A stretch of DNA of 64,000 nt from Acinetobacter guerrae (GTDB lineage: Bacteria > Pseudomonadota > Gammaproteobacteria > Pseudomonadales > Moraxellaceae), in assembly GCF_009372255.1 (NCBI RefSeq), contig NZ_LXGN01000056.1:310001-374000 (forward strand), given 5' to 3'. Positions 20,628 to 28,058 of the stretch are shown piece after piece (position 1 is the stretch's first letter; the number at the start of each line of letters is the position of its first letter). The position numbers and the translations under genes were made by a program. Below the pieces are notes generated by a model. The model did not search any database, was not told the DNA's origin, and saw only the letters and a list, made by a program, of their open reading frames with translations.

Positions 20628-21335
20628 ATGCACCTTAATACACAACGTATTTTAATTACAGGAGGTGGCTCTGGCATTGGAGCTGCCATTGCTGCTCAGT
20701 GCCGTGCCAATGGTCAGCAAGTCATCGTACTAGATCAGAAAAATGCCGATTATGAGGTTGATTTATCCAATGTTGAACAAACTCAGAAAGCCTTAGCAGA
20801 TGTTTTATCTCAAGGTGTAATTACGGGTTTGGTCAATAATGTGGGGATGGTCAAACCTGCCAGTATTGAGCGACAAACCCTAGACGAATTTGATCAGGTT
20901 ATGGCATTAAATACTCGTTGTGCCTTGCAATGTATTCAAGCGGTGATTCCACAAATGAAACAACAGCAGTTTGGGCGAATTGTGAATATTTCATCGCGGG
21001 CGGCGTTAGGTAAATCTATGCGTGCAGCTTATGCTTCTAGTAAAGCAGCCTTGATTGGGCTGACACGAGTCGCAGCTTTGGAATTAGGTGCTTATGGCAT
21101 TACCGTGAATGCAATAGGACCTGGTCCAATCGAAACAGAGCTGTTTAAACAGGCAAATCCAAAAGATGCACCGCAAACTCAGCAGATTTTAAAGAGCGTC
21201 CCTGTAAAACGTTTTGGGCAACCTGAAGATATTGCACACGCCTGTGATTTTTTTCTCAGTGAAAAATCAGGATTCATTACAGGGCAAATTTTATATGTCT
21301 GTGGTGGGATGACCGTGGGGGTCGATTCGATTTAA
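20628..21335 (+). CDS. Short-chain dehydrogenase/reductase
   Basis: NAD(P)-dependent oxidoreductase of the classical SDR family. The cofactor motif is TGGGSGIG (11-18), the structural motif VNNVG (69-73), and the catalytic set is Ser122/Ser123, Tyr135 and Lys139 (YASSK). The PGPIETEL loop and C-terminal SGFITGQILYVCGGMTVG fit 3-oxoacyl or 3-hydroxyacyl dehydrogenases. A likely role is oxidation of a hydroxyacyl intermediate made downstream of the acyl-CoA dehydrogenase. It starts 3 nt after the transporter and closes the cluster. Confidence 0.88.
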   Translation: MHLNTQRILITGGGSGIGAAIAAQCRANGQQVIVLDQKNADYEVDLSNVEQTQKALADVLSQGVITGLVNNVGMVKPASIERQTLDEFDQVMALNTRCALQCIQAVIPQMKQQQFGRIVNISSRAALGKSMRAAYASSKAALIGLTRVAALELGAYGITVNAIGPGPIETELFKQANPKDAPQTQQILKSVPVKRFGQPEDIAHACDFFLSEKSGFITGQILYVCGGMTVGVDSI

Positions 21336-21531
21336 TTCACTTAAATTACAACACGCTTTTAAAATCTTTGGGACGATTTTGAGGTGACTGTGATGAGTTA
21401 TTTCAAGAACATTGAAAATTTGTACATTGGTCAGGATGAGCACTTTGGCAAATGGCTGGGGTTTTATGCAATATACAAATGTATAGAAATCTCTAATACT
21501 GATTTTTTAGTTGTATTCTTGAGGAATTCTC

Positions 21532-22422
21532 ATGAGCTTATCTCAAGTGACGAAAGAAAAATCATATTTAAATCGTCCGAAAGCGCTTGGTATTACAGTA
21601 CGCCGTTTGCAATTTCATCCTGAAAAAATTAAGCGACATTACTTTGCCAACTCACCTGTTATGTCTCATTTGCTTACAGCATTGTCTTCCACCTTTCCTG
21701 TCGGTGAGCAGTTTTTTGTAAATAGTGTGCGTAATGTTCGGGATAAAGTGACAGACCCGCAGTTACAGGCTCAAATTGCTGCATTTATTGGGCAGGAAGC
21801 AATGCATTCCAAAGCGCATACTGAGTTCAATGATGCATGGCGACGTGAAGATTACAATCTGGATCGTTTTCAGGCATGGTTGAAAAAGCGCGATAACATT
21901 TTGCGAGGCATTCACCCAAAACTACAATTGGCTTTGACCTGTGCTTTCGAGCATTTTACTGCTTTACTCGGAGGTTATATTTTGCGCCATCCTGAAGTGT
22001 TAAGCACGCTCGATGAAGATGCCATGAAGCTTTGGGTTTGGCATGCAATTGAAGAAATTGAACATCGTGCAGTGGCTTTTGATGTTTATCAGGCTGTGTA
22101 CGGCGATGACCGTGTTCGTCGTTTATTGATGCGTAGTGTTACAACGGGCTTTGCCAGTTTAACGCTTTACTCAACGACGCGGTTGTTCTGGCAGGACAAA
22201 TGGAGTAGCTTGCCTAAAATTGGAGGCAATCTATTTGGATTATATTTATTAGGGAAAATGTTTATTCAGCTTGTGCCAGAATATTTATCTTATTACAAAG
22301 CAGGTTTTCATCCAGCAGAACATGACTACAGCAAGATTGTGCAATACTGGAAAGAGAAAATGGCAGATGAATATCAAATGGAAAGCTTTCAAGAGCAACT
22401 TGCCCCAAGACTTTACAGTTAA
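21532..22422 (+). CDS. Ferritin-like predicted metal-dependent hydrolase (PF10118-type)
   Basis: Belongs by pattern to the 'predicted metal-dependent hydrolase' family with a ferritin-like helical bundle; the true reaction is not known. Candidate di-metal ligands are in FPVGEQFF (about 56-63), IGQEAMHSKAH (about 82-92), CAFEHFTALL (about 126-135) and HAIEEIEHRAVAFD (about 165-178), i.e. repeated E and E-x-x-H motifs. The start ATG follows GAGGAATTCTC. It stands alone after the SDR cluster and ends in a strong terminator, so it may be a separate unit. Confidence 0.75.
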   Translation: MSLSQVTKEKSYLNRPKALGITVRRLQFHPEKIKRHYFANSPVMSHLLTALSSTFPVGEQFFVNSVRNVRDKVTDPQLQAQIAAFIGQEAMHSKAHTEFNDAWRREDYNLDRFQAWLKKRDNILRGIHPKLQLALTCAFEHFTALLGGYILRHPEVLSTLDEDAMKLWVWHAIEEIEHRAVAFDVYQAVYGDDRVRRLLMRSVTTGFASLTLYSTTRLFWQDKWSSLPKIGGNLFGLYLLGKMFIQLVPEYLSYYKAGFHPAEHDYSKIVQYWKEKMADEYQMESFQEQLAPRLYS

Positions 22423-22452
22423 ATAAATTGAATATAAATCAAGGCTTCAAGT

Positions 22453-22480
22453 AAACGGACTAAATGTCCGTTTTTTTTAT
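22453..22480 (+). terminator. Rho-independent terminator after the metal hydrolase gene
   Basis: Perfect 8-bp stem AAACGGAC / GTCCGTTT with a TAAAT loop and a long T-run, 30 nt after the stop codon. Confidence 0.9.
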
Positions 22481-22573
22481 CATGTAAAGAAAAGAAACAA
22501 ACACTGCTTTCATTCCTCGTTAAAATGCGCTTATGTAAAAAAAATTCCAAGAAATACTATGAGGATAATGAAC

Positions 22574-23164
22574 ATGAATCTATTAAAAAAAGTGGTTGTT
22601 GCAACTTTATTGGCAAGTACTCTTACTTTTTCAGGCTGTGGTTATAACACCTTGCAAGCCAAAGATGAAGCCGTGACCGCGTCATGGTCAGAAGTGCAGA
22701 ACCAGTATCAGCGCCGTTCTGATTTGGTGCCTAATCTTGTAAATGTCGTTAAAGGTTATGCGACACATGAAGAAAAAGTATTAACTGAAGTGACAGAAGC
22801 ACGTTCTAATGTTGCGGGTTTAAAAGTAGATCAAAGCGTTCTGGAAAATCCTGAACTATTTAAAAAATATCAGGAAGCACAAAGTCAATTAACAGGTTCG
22901 TTATCACGCTTGATTGCCGTTTCAGAAAACTACCCTGACCTAAAAGCCAATGAACAATTCCGTGATTTACAGGTACAGCTAGAAGGCACAGAAAACCGTA
23001 TTGCAGTGGCACGTAATCGTTATATTACGACAGTTCAAGACTACAATACTTACGTGCGACAGTTCCCACAGGTCATGACAGCCAAAGTCATTGGCATGCA
23101 TGAAAAACCAAACTTTAGTGCCGAAGCTGGCGCAGAAAAAGCACCGACGGTTTCGTTTAACTAA
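22574..23164 (+). CDS. lemA: LemA-family lipoprotein
   Basis: LemA proteins are membrane-attached helical proteins of unclear function, often encoded with TPM-domain genes as here. A lipobox FSGC with Cys22 ends the signal segment. The family signature QNQYQRRSDLVPNLVNVVKG (about 36-55) and LTEVTEARSNV follow, then long helices and NRYITTVQDYNTYVRQFP. ATG 22574 has GAGGA 8 nt upstream; two earlier in-frame ATGs (22559, 22568) are less well placed. First of a three-gene lemA-TPM-TPM operon. Confidence 0.9.
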   Translation: MNLLKKVVVATLLASTLTFSGCGYNTLQAKDEAVTASWSEVQNQYQRRSDLVPNLVNVVKGYATHEEKVLTEVTEARSNVAGLKVDQSVLENPELFKKYQEAQSQLTGSLSRLIAVSENYPDLKANEQFRDLQVQLEGTENRIAVARNRYITTVQDYNTYVRQFPQVMTAKVIGMHEKPNFSAEAGAEKAPTVSFN

Positions 23165-23189
23165 ACCCTCTATATAAATAGGTGCTGTG

Positions 23190-24272
23190 ATGATCAAAAC
23201 TGTCATGCTGGAGCTGCAAAATAGCTGGAAAAAAACGGTTGTGATGATGCTATGTTTTTGCAGTTTGCTACTCTCTACTACGGTTTGGAGCGAAGTGGCG
23301 ACTGCACAGGACTCAGATGATGGTGAAACGATTATTGCAGGCAAGATCATTCAGCAGCAACAAAAGTCATCTATATCCAAACCGCAAAGCTCGACGACGG
23401 TGCAACAACCTGAAATTGCCAATGATATTGCAGAAGGTGAGTCGATTCGCGGTTTACCCAGTATGAATGAGCCTGTGATTGATCAGGCAAACTTACTCAC
23501 AGCAGACCAGAAACAGGCAATTTCACAGCAGATTTTAAAACTTTATCAGGAAAATAAAGCACAAATTGGCATCGTGATTGTCCCAACGACTGGACAGGAA
23601 GATATTTTTGACTACGCCATGCGCGTGGGAGAAAAATGGCAGCTAGGTTCAGCTAAACGTGACAATGGTTTGTTGATGGCAATTGCGGTGAACGATCGAC
23701 GGATTCAAATCTTGACAGGCTATGGTCTAGAAGGCGTGATTCCAGATATTGTAGCAAGTCGTATTATTCGCAATCAAATGACACCTTACTTTCAACAAGG
23801 ACAATATGCACAAGGCATTCAAGCGGGGTTAAACGAAATTGATAGGGTTCTGAACCTTGATCCTGAAATTGCCCAACAAGCTGCGGCTGACTTAAAAGAA
23901 CGTCAGGCACAGGCCATGCATGAACAAGAAGCCCGTTCACAGATGATGATCTATTCACTGATTATTATCGTGATCGGCGTATTTGCCTCTTTTCTTGTAG
24001 GCAATCGGATTAGTGCTGCTACAGCAGGTGTCGCAGCTATCGCAGCAGGTATTGTGAGTGGTGTAGGCTTAGGCACCAGCATATTAGCGGGTGTGGGGAT
24101 ATTCTTCTTATTGATTACTTCACTGGCACAGCTAATTTTGCAAATCTTTGCTTCGGGCGGTGGTGGACGTGGAGGCGGCGGAGGTTACGGAGGTGGTGGC
24201 TTTGGTGGGGGCGGTGGTTATAGCGGCGGAGGCGGCAGTTTTGGCGGTGGGGGCGCATCAGGATCATGGTAA
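23190..24272 (+). CDS. TPM-domain membrane protein with glycine-rich tail (YgcG-like)
   Basis: The product has an N-terminal signal or anchor helix (about 16-32), a TPM domain (about 92-215; VIDQANLLTADQKQAISQQI, QIGIVIVPTT, DNGLLMAIAVNDRRIQI), a pair of membrane helices (about 250-320) and a C-terminal tail almost wholly Gly/Ser/Tyr (about 325-360). TPM domains are linked to photosystem repair in plants and have reported acid phosphatase activity; the bacterial role is unknown. The start is ATG 23190 after AGGTG. The last 7 nt overlap the next TPM gene. Confidence 0.87.
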   Translation: MIKTVMLELQNSWKKTVVMMLCFCSLLLSTTVWSEVATAQDSDDGETIIAGKIIQQQQKSSISKPQSSTTVQQPEIANDIAEGESIRGLPSMNEPVIDQANLLTADQKQAISQQILKLYQENKAQIGIVIVPTTGQEDIFDYAMRVGEKWQLGSAKRDNGLLMAIAVNDRRIQILTGYGLEGVIPDIVASRIIRNQMTPYFQQGQYAQGIQAGLNEIDRVLNLDPEIAQQAAADLKERQAQAMHEQEARSQMMIYSLIIIVIGVFASFLVGNRISAATAGVAAIAAGIVSGVGLGTSILAGVGIFFLLITSLAQLILQIFASGGGGRGGGGGYGGGGFGGGGGYSGGGGSFGGGGASGSW

Positions 24273-24826
24273 CTAAAACAGATACAACACAAATCATTAC
24301 CCAGCCCAAACTGGATGAAAAAGCACAACCGAGTTTAAAGCGATGGTTCAAACATGCATTTTATTTTTCACCCAGTAAACATTTCTTTTCAAAACAGGAT
24401 CAAGTTACGATAGCAGATGCCGTTAAACAAGCAGAACATGGTCATGTTGGTGAGATACAGGTCGTGATTGAGGGGCATATTCCATGTTCCCACGCGTATT
24501 ATCAAAATACCCGTCGCCGTGCTGAACAGCTTTTTGCTGAACTAGGCGTATGGGATACTGAATATAATAGTGGCATATTGTTATATCTAAACTTGTGTGA
24601 ACGGCAGGTCGAAATCGTAATTGATCGGGGTATTTGTGCATTGACTCATGAAGCTGAATGGCAAGCAGTTTGTCAGCAGATTGTGGCTGAGCTTCAGGCC
24701 AAAAAATACCGACAAGCGGTGGTCAATGGTGTTTTGGAAATTGGGGAAATTTTAGATCAATTTTATGATAAGCAGATCACAGATAAAGATGATGAGCTGG
24801 ATAATTCACCAATTATTTTAAATTAA
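24266..24826 (+). CDS. TPM-domain protein, soluble form
   Basis: A second TPM-type protein of 186 aa without a clear signal peptide or strong membrane helix. The domain spans about 45-165 (KQAEHGHVGEIQVVIEG, YNSGILLYLNLCERQVEIVIDRGI). It overlaps the preceding TPM gene by 7 nt, with an AGGA site inside that gene. In many bacteria lemA is followed by two such genes, one membrane-anchored and one shorter, as seen here. Function unknown. A terminator follows. Confidence 0.83.
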   Translation: MVTKTDTTQIITQPKLDEKAQPSLKRWFKHAFYFSPSKHFFSKQDQVTIADAVKQAEHGHVGEIQVVIEGHIPCSHAYYQNTRRRAEQLFAELGVWDTEYNSGILLYLNLCERQVEIVIDRGICALTHEAEWQAVCQQIVAELQAKKYRQAVVNGVLEIGEILDQFYDKQITDKDDELDNSPIILN

Positions 24827-24848
24827 CGAGAAATATCTGAAATGCTTT

Positions 24849-24874
24849 AAAGTGACAATATTTGTCACTTTTTT
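24849..24874 (+). terminator. Rho-independent terminator of the lemA-TPM operon
   Basis: Stem AAGTGACA / TGTCACTT with a 5-nt loop and a T-run (24869-24874). Confidence 0.85.
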
Positions 24875-24958
24875 ATTATTTGCATAACTAGAAAAACATA
24901 ATCAAAAAAAACTTTTTATAAACTACTGTTTTTTCTTCTGAAATGATTATAATCAGAG

Positions 24959-24975
24959 TTGGCATATTTTATGCT
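24959..24975 (+). promoter_or_regulatory. Sigma-54-type promoter of pilA
   Basis: TTGGCATATTTTATGCT, with GG (24961-24962) and GC (24973-24974) exactly 10 nt apart. The predicted start point is near 24986, about 45 nt before the pilA ATG. Sigma-54 control through PilS-PilR is known for pilA in Pseudomonas and related genera. Confidence 0.65.
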
Positions 24976-25030
24976 CATATAAATTAGCTTACAAAGCTTT
25001 ATAAAAAATACACAATTCGTGGAGAATGTT

Positions 25031-25513
25031 ATGAACGCACAAAAAGGTTTTACCTTAATTGAGTTGATGATCGTCGTGGCGATCATTGGTATCTTGGCAG
25101 CAGTTGCACTGCCTGCTTATCAGGATTATACGATCCGAGCTAAAGTATCTGAGGCTATTTTAGCTGGTTCAACTTGTCGTACAGCTATTTCAGAAGCGTA
25201 CCAATCGGCAGCTAGTTTACCAGCTGCTAATGGTTACGGCTGTGAGCAAAATGTTACTGGCGCAGCAGCTTCAAATCCATCAAAATATGTATTATCTGTA
25301 ACTACAGGTGCGGATGGCGCAATTACTGTAACTACAACAGGTGAAACTAGTTTAAAAGATGCGGGTTCAAAAACAATTCTTATGACTCCTTTAGCTGCTG
25401 GTGGTGGAGCTGCTGCTCTTAATACACCTGTAGGTGCTTGGAGATGTGGTGCTGGGGCTGGTGCTACTGGTATGCCTGTTAAATATTTACCAGCTTCATG
25501 TCGTGGTAATTAA
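25031..25513 (+). CDS. pilA: Type IVa major pilin
   Basis: Structural subunit of the type IV pilus. The leader MNAQKG is cut by PilD before Phe7, giving the mature N-terminus [20 protein letters not shown] with the conserved Glu5. Mature length is 154 aa. Four cysteines (49, 71, 139, 157 in the precursor) suggest two disulphides, the last pair closing a D-region loop. The C-terminus ends SCRGN, not the terminal Ser used by TfpO-type glycosylation. A low-complexity Ala/Ser/Asn loop (about 76-84) is a candidate internal O-glycosylation site. ATG 25031 follows GGAGA; a GTG at 25019 would give a non-standard leader. It is followed by a terminator and OTase genes. Confidence 0.95.
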   Translation: MNAQKGFTLIELMIVVAIIGILAAVALPAYQDYTIRAKVSEAILAGSTCRTAISEAYQSAASLPAANGYGCEQNVTGAAASNPSKYVLSVTTGADGAITVTTTGETSLKDAGSKTILMTPLAAGGGAAALNTPVGAWRCGAGAGATGMPVKYLPASCRGN

Positions 25514-25528
25514 TATTTAGATTTTTTG

Positions 25529-25558
25529 AAAAAGGGATATTTTTAATATCCCTTTTTT
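25529..25558 (+). terminator. Rho-independent terminator of pilA
   Basis: Long stem with AAAAAGGGATATT (25529-25541) and AATATCCCTTTTT (25545-25557), 3-nt loop and T-run. It separates abundant pilA transcription from the downstream OTase gene, which starts only 15 nt later. Confidence 0.9.
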
Positions 25559-25572
25559 ACTGGTATATATCT

Positions 25573-27240
25573 GTGAAAAAAAACATTTATTTTTTAGTAT
25601 CGATTTTTATAGTTATTGGTTTTTCTTTTTTATTGCCTAATCACTATTATCCCTGGATTTCAAGCTGCCAAGATTTTTCAGCCTTTTTAGCATTGGCTAT
25701 AATATTTACTTTTTGTCTAAAAAAAAAATTCGTATTAGACCTAAAATTTTTATTCATTTTATTTATTTCTTTAGTTCCTCTAATTCAAATTTTGTTTCAT
25801 AAAATATATTTTTTAGGCGATGGTTTTATTGCTTTTATTTATATAGCGTCATTTGGTTTAGGTTATATAGTAGCTCTAAATTTAGGAAGAAAAGATGGTA
25901 TAGCGCCGTATCTATATTTTATTTCAAATATCTTTATTTTTAGTTCAGTTGTTTCACTTTATATTATTCTAAAGCAATGGCTGCTATTAACAAATGGTGG
26001 AATCTGGATGGCAGATTTACCGCCTAACGGTCGCCCCTTTGCAAATTTTGGTCAACCCAATAATTGTGCGACTTTTCTGTGTATAGGGCTAATGGCATGT
26101 TTATATCTATACGAAAAAAAATATATTAATCAGTTTTGTGGAGTATTACTTACAATCTTCATTTTATTTGGAATTACGCTCACTCAATCTCGTACAGCAT
26201 GGGCGTTTACACTTGCTTTTTTAATTTGGTGGTTTTGGAAAACTCGATATTTTCAGACTCGATTATCTAAATATTCAGTTTTTTATTTTGTAGGAATATT
26301 CCTCTTTTTTATTTTTACAGTTCCCTATATTTCTGATTCTTTAGGTGTTACCAATACAGTAGATGCAGTCACACGGGCAAGTTCGGGTTATTTAAGAATC
26401 CCAATGTGGCATCAAATGTTATTAGCAATCAAAGAGCAACCCTTATGGGGATATGGCTGGAATCAAGTGAGTGTTGCTCAACTTTCGGTTTATCTGGATT
26501 ATCCAACCACTGAGTGGACTGAACATAGTCACAATATTCTTTTGGATTTACTGATCTGGAATGGTATTCCATTGGGGCTTATAATTATTGGTTTTTTTAC
26601 ATGGTGGTTATATCGTTTAAGTCAATTGGCAATATCAATTGAGCCTTTTATTGCGCTTTCAATGATTGGGGCGGTATTGGTACATGCCATGCTTGAATAT
26701 CCATTAGATTATGCCTTTTTTCTATTGCCTGTAGGCTTTTTACTAGGTTTAGTACAAGCTCAAGATAAAACGATAAAGATAATTGAAATTCCAAGAACAG
26801 TGGTAGCAAGTTTATGGGCTATTTTCGTTGTTTTATATATTTGGATCTTTGTTGAATATCAAATCATAGAGAAAGATGTGCAGTTGGTTCGATTCGAGGC
26901 ACTTAATATCGGTACTTTACATGCAGAGCATGATGCACCAGATGTGATTTTACTGACGCAATTAAGAGAGCAAATAAGATTTATTCGTACGCCACCTAAG
27001 GAAAATATGACCCTTGATCAGTTGGATTGGATGAGAAAAGTAGCTTATCGTTATTCAACTTCAGCCGCTTTGTATCGTTATGCACAGGCTTTAGCACTTA
27101 ATCATCAATCTGAACTTGCAAGAAAACATCTATTAATTTTAGAAAAACTGCATGGTCAAAAATATAGTGTTGAGTCGTTATATCAAGTTAATCAATCTTT
27201 GGCCTTTGAATGGCAAAATAAAAGTGGATCTAAACCATGA
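25573..27240 (+). CDS. PglL-like pilin O-oligosaccharyltransferase, copy 1
   Basis: Polytopic inner-membrane enzyme of the Wzy_C/PglL family that transfers lipid-linked glycan to Ser/Thr of pilin (and sometimes other periplasmic proteins). It has 10 or more membrane helices, the conserved GRPFANFGQPNNCATFL loop (about 153-169), LTQSRTAWAF (about 206-215), and the large periplasmic loop with SSGYLRIPMWHQMLLAI and EHSHNILLD (His318/His320), which hold the catalytic-type His. A helical tail follows (about 440-555). The GTG start at 25573 has no clear ribosome-binding site. The 5' half is much more AT-rich than the 3' half and contains A-runs of 8 to 10. The tail overlaps tfpZ by 4 nt. Confidence 0.88.
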   Translation: MKKNIYFLVSIFIVIGFSFLLPNHYYPWISSCQDFSAFLALAIIFTFCLKKKFVLDLKFLFILFISLVPLIQILFHKIYFLGDGFIAFIYIASFGLGYIVALNLGRKDGIAPYLYFISNIFIFSSVVSLYIILKQWLLLTNGGIWMADLPPNGRPFANFGQPNNCATFLCIGLMACLYLYEKKYINQFCGVLLTIFILFGITLTQSRTAWAFTLAFLIWWFWKTRYFQTRLSKYSVFYFVGIFLFFIFTVPYISDSLGVTNTVDAVTRASSGYLRIPMWHQMLLAIKEQPLWGYGWNQVSVAQLSVYLDYPTTEWTEHSHNILLDLLIWNGIPLGLIIIGFFTWWLYRLSQLAISIEPFIALSMIGAVLVHAMLEYPLDYAFFLLPVGFLLGLVQAQDKTIKIIEIPRTVVASLWAIFVVLYIWIFVEYQIIEKDVQLVRFEALNIGTLHAEHDAPDVILLTQLREQIRFIRTPPKENMTLDQLDWMRKVAYRYSTSAALYRYAQALALNHQSELARKHLLILEKLHGQKYSVESLYQVNQSLAFEWQNKSGSKP

Positions 27241-27983
27241 ACGATCGTTTATCTAAGAGACAAAAGTTCTTTTTAGGGCATTTAGGCTTATCTTTGTCAT
27301 TAGCTGTCATTATTTTAATGTGGGTATTTTTCTGTTGGTATCCATCTCCATTAGCTAAAGCTGTGGGCGTGACTCACATCTTTTTAATGATGCTGGCAAT
27401 TGATGTAATTGTCGGACCAGTTCTTGGTTTTATTGTTTATAAAGAAGGGAAAAAGACCCTTAAATTCGATCTAAGTATTATTATCTTAATCCAAATTTCT
27501 GCATTATGTTATGGGGTTTATAGTATTGGTCAAGGTCGCCCTGCATGGTTGGTGTATAACGTTGATCGTTTTGAGTTGGTGCGTAATAATGAAATTATTG
27601 ATCAAAATATCCAACGTGCGAAACCTGAATACCGACACCCTTCTTGGTTTAAACCACAATATGTAGCGACTGCATTTGCTCAAGATATTAAAACCCGTAA
27701 TGATGATATGTTCGCAGAAGCACTGGGTGGGGTTTCTTTAGCGCAAAAACCTGAGCGTTATGTGGCTCTTAGCGAAGTAAAACAACAGATACAACAACGT
27801 GCCCAAAGTTTAAATGAACTAAATCAATTTAACGCTAAACAGGATACAGATAAAATCTTAAAGCAATATCCTGAAGCAGATAGTTGGGTTCCACTAAAAG
27901 CTAACACAGTCGATATGGTCGTTTTAATGAATAAAGAAAAAGGCCAAGTGGTTAAAATTGTCGATTTAAGGCCATGGAAGTAA
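27237..27983 (+). CDS. TfpX/TfpZ-family type IV pilin accessory protein
   Basis: A membrane protein of the family that stabilises specific pilins and is usually encoded next to pilA (TfpX, TfpY, TfpZ, FimB). It has three N-terminal membrane helices (about 15-35, 42-66, 75-95) with the conserved AIDVIVGPVLGFIVYKEGKK (about 54-73) and YGVYSIGQGRPAWLVYNVDRFE (about 92-113), then a soluble domain with LPGQ-like helices to residue 248. It is translationally coupled to the upstream OTase (ATGA overlap). The specific subgroup was judged by eye. Confidence 0.82.
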   Translation: MNDRLSKRQKFFLGHLGLSLSLAVIILMWVFFCWYPSPLAKAVGVTHIFLMMLAIDVIVGPVLGFIVYKEGKKTLKFDLSIIILIQISALCYGVYSIGQGRPAWLVYNVDRFELVRNNEIIDQNIQRAKPEYRHPSWFKPQYVATAFAQDIKTRNDDMFAEALGGVSLAQKPERYVALSEVKQQIQQRAQSLNELNQFNAKQDTDKILKQYPEADSWVPLKANTVDMVVLMNKEKGQVVKIVDLRPWK

Positions 27984-28000
27984 GAGAGGATTTTCCTCTC
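27984..28000 (+). other. Short hairpin after tfpZ
   Basis: GAGAGGA / TCCTCTC, 7-bp perfect stem with a 3-nt loop starting one base after the stop codon. There is no T-run, so it is a weak or Rho-aided terminator or an RNA-stability element. Confidence 0.4.
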
Positions 28001-28023
28001 ATCATTCATCAGAAAAATCCGTG

Positions 28024-28029
28024 TATAAT
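28024..28029 (+). promoter_or_regulatory. Candidate -10 box for the second OTase gene
   Basis: A perfect TATAAT preceded by TG, 30 nt before the second OTase ATG. No good -35 is visible 16-18 nt upstream, so this is a weak call. Confidence 0.35.
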
Positions 28030-28058
28030 CCCCACACCCCATTTTTCGCACTATACCT

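Noticed and set aside
21471..21484. Short dyad ATACA-AA-TGTAT upstream of the metal-hydrolase gene.
   Set aside because: Only 5-bp half-sites in AT-rich DNA, likely by chance.
24160..24262. GGTGGCGGA-like tandem repeat.
   Set aside because: It is the codon-level repeat of the Gly-rich tail of the TPM protein, not a separate DNA element.
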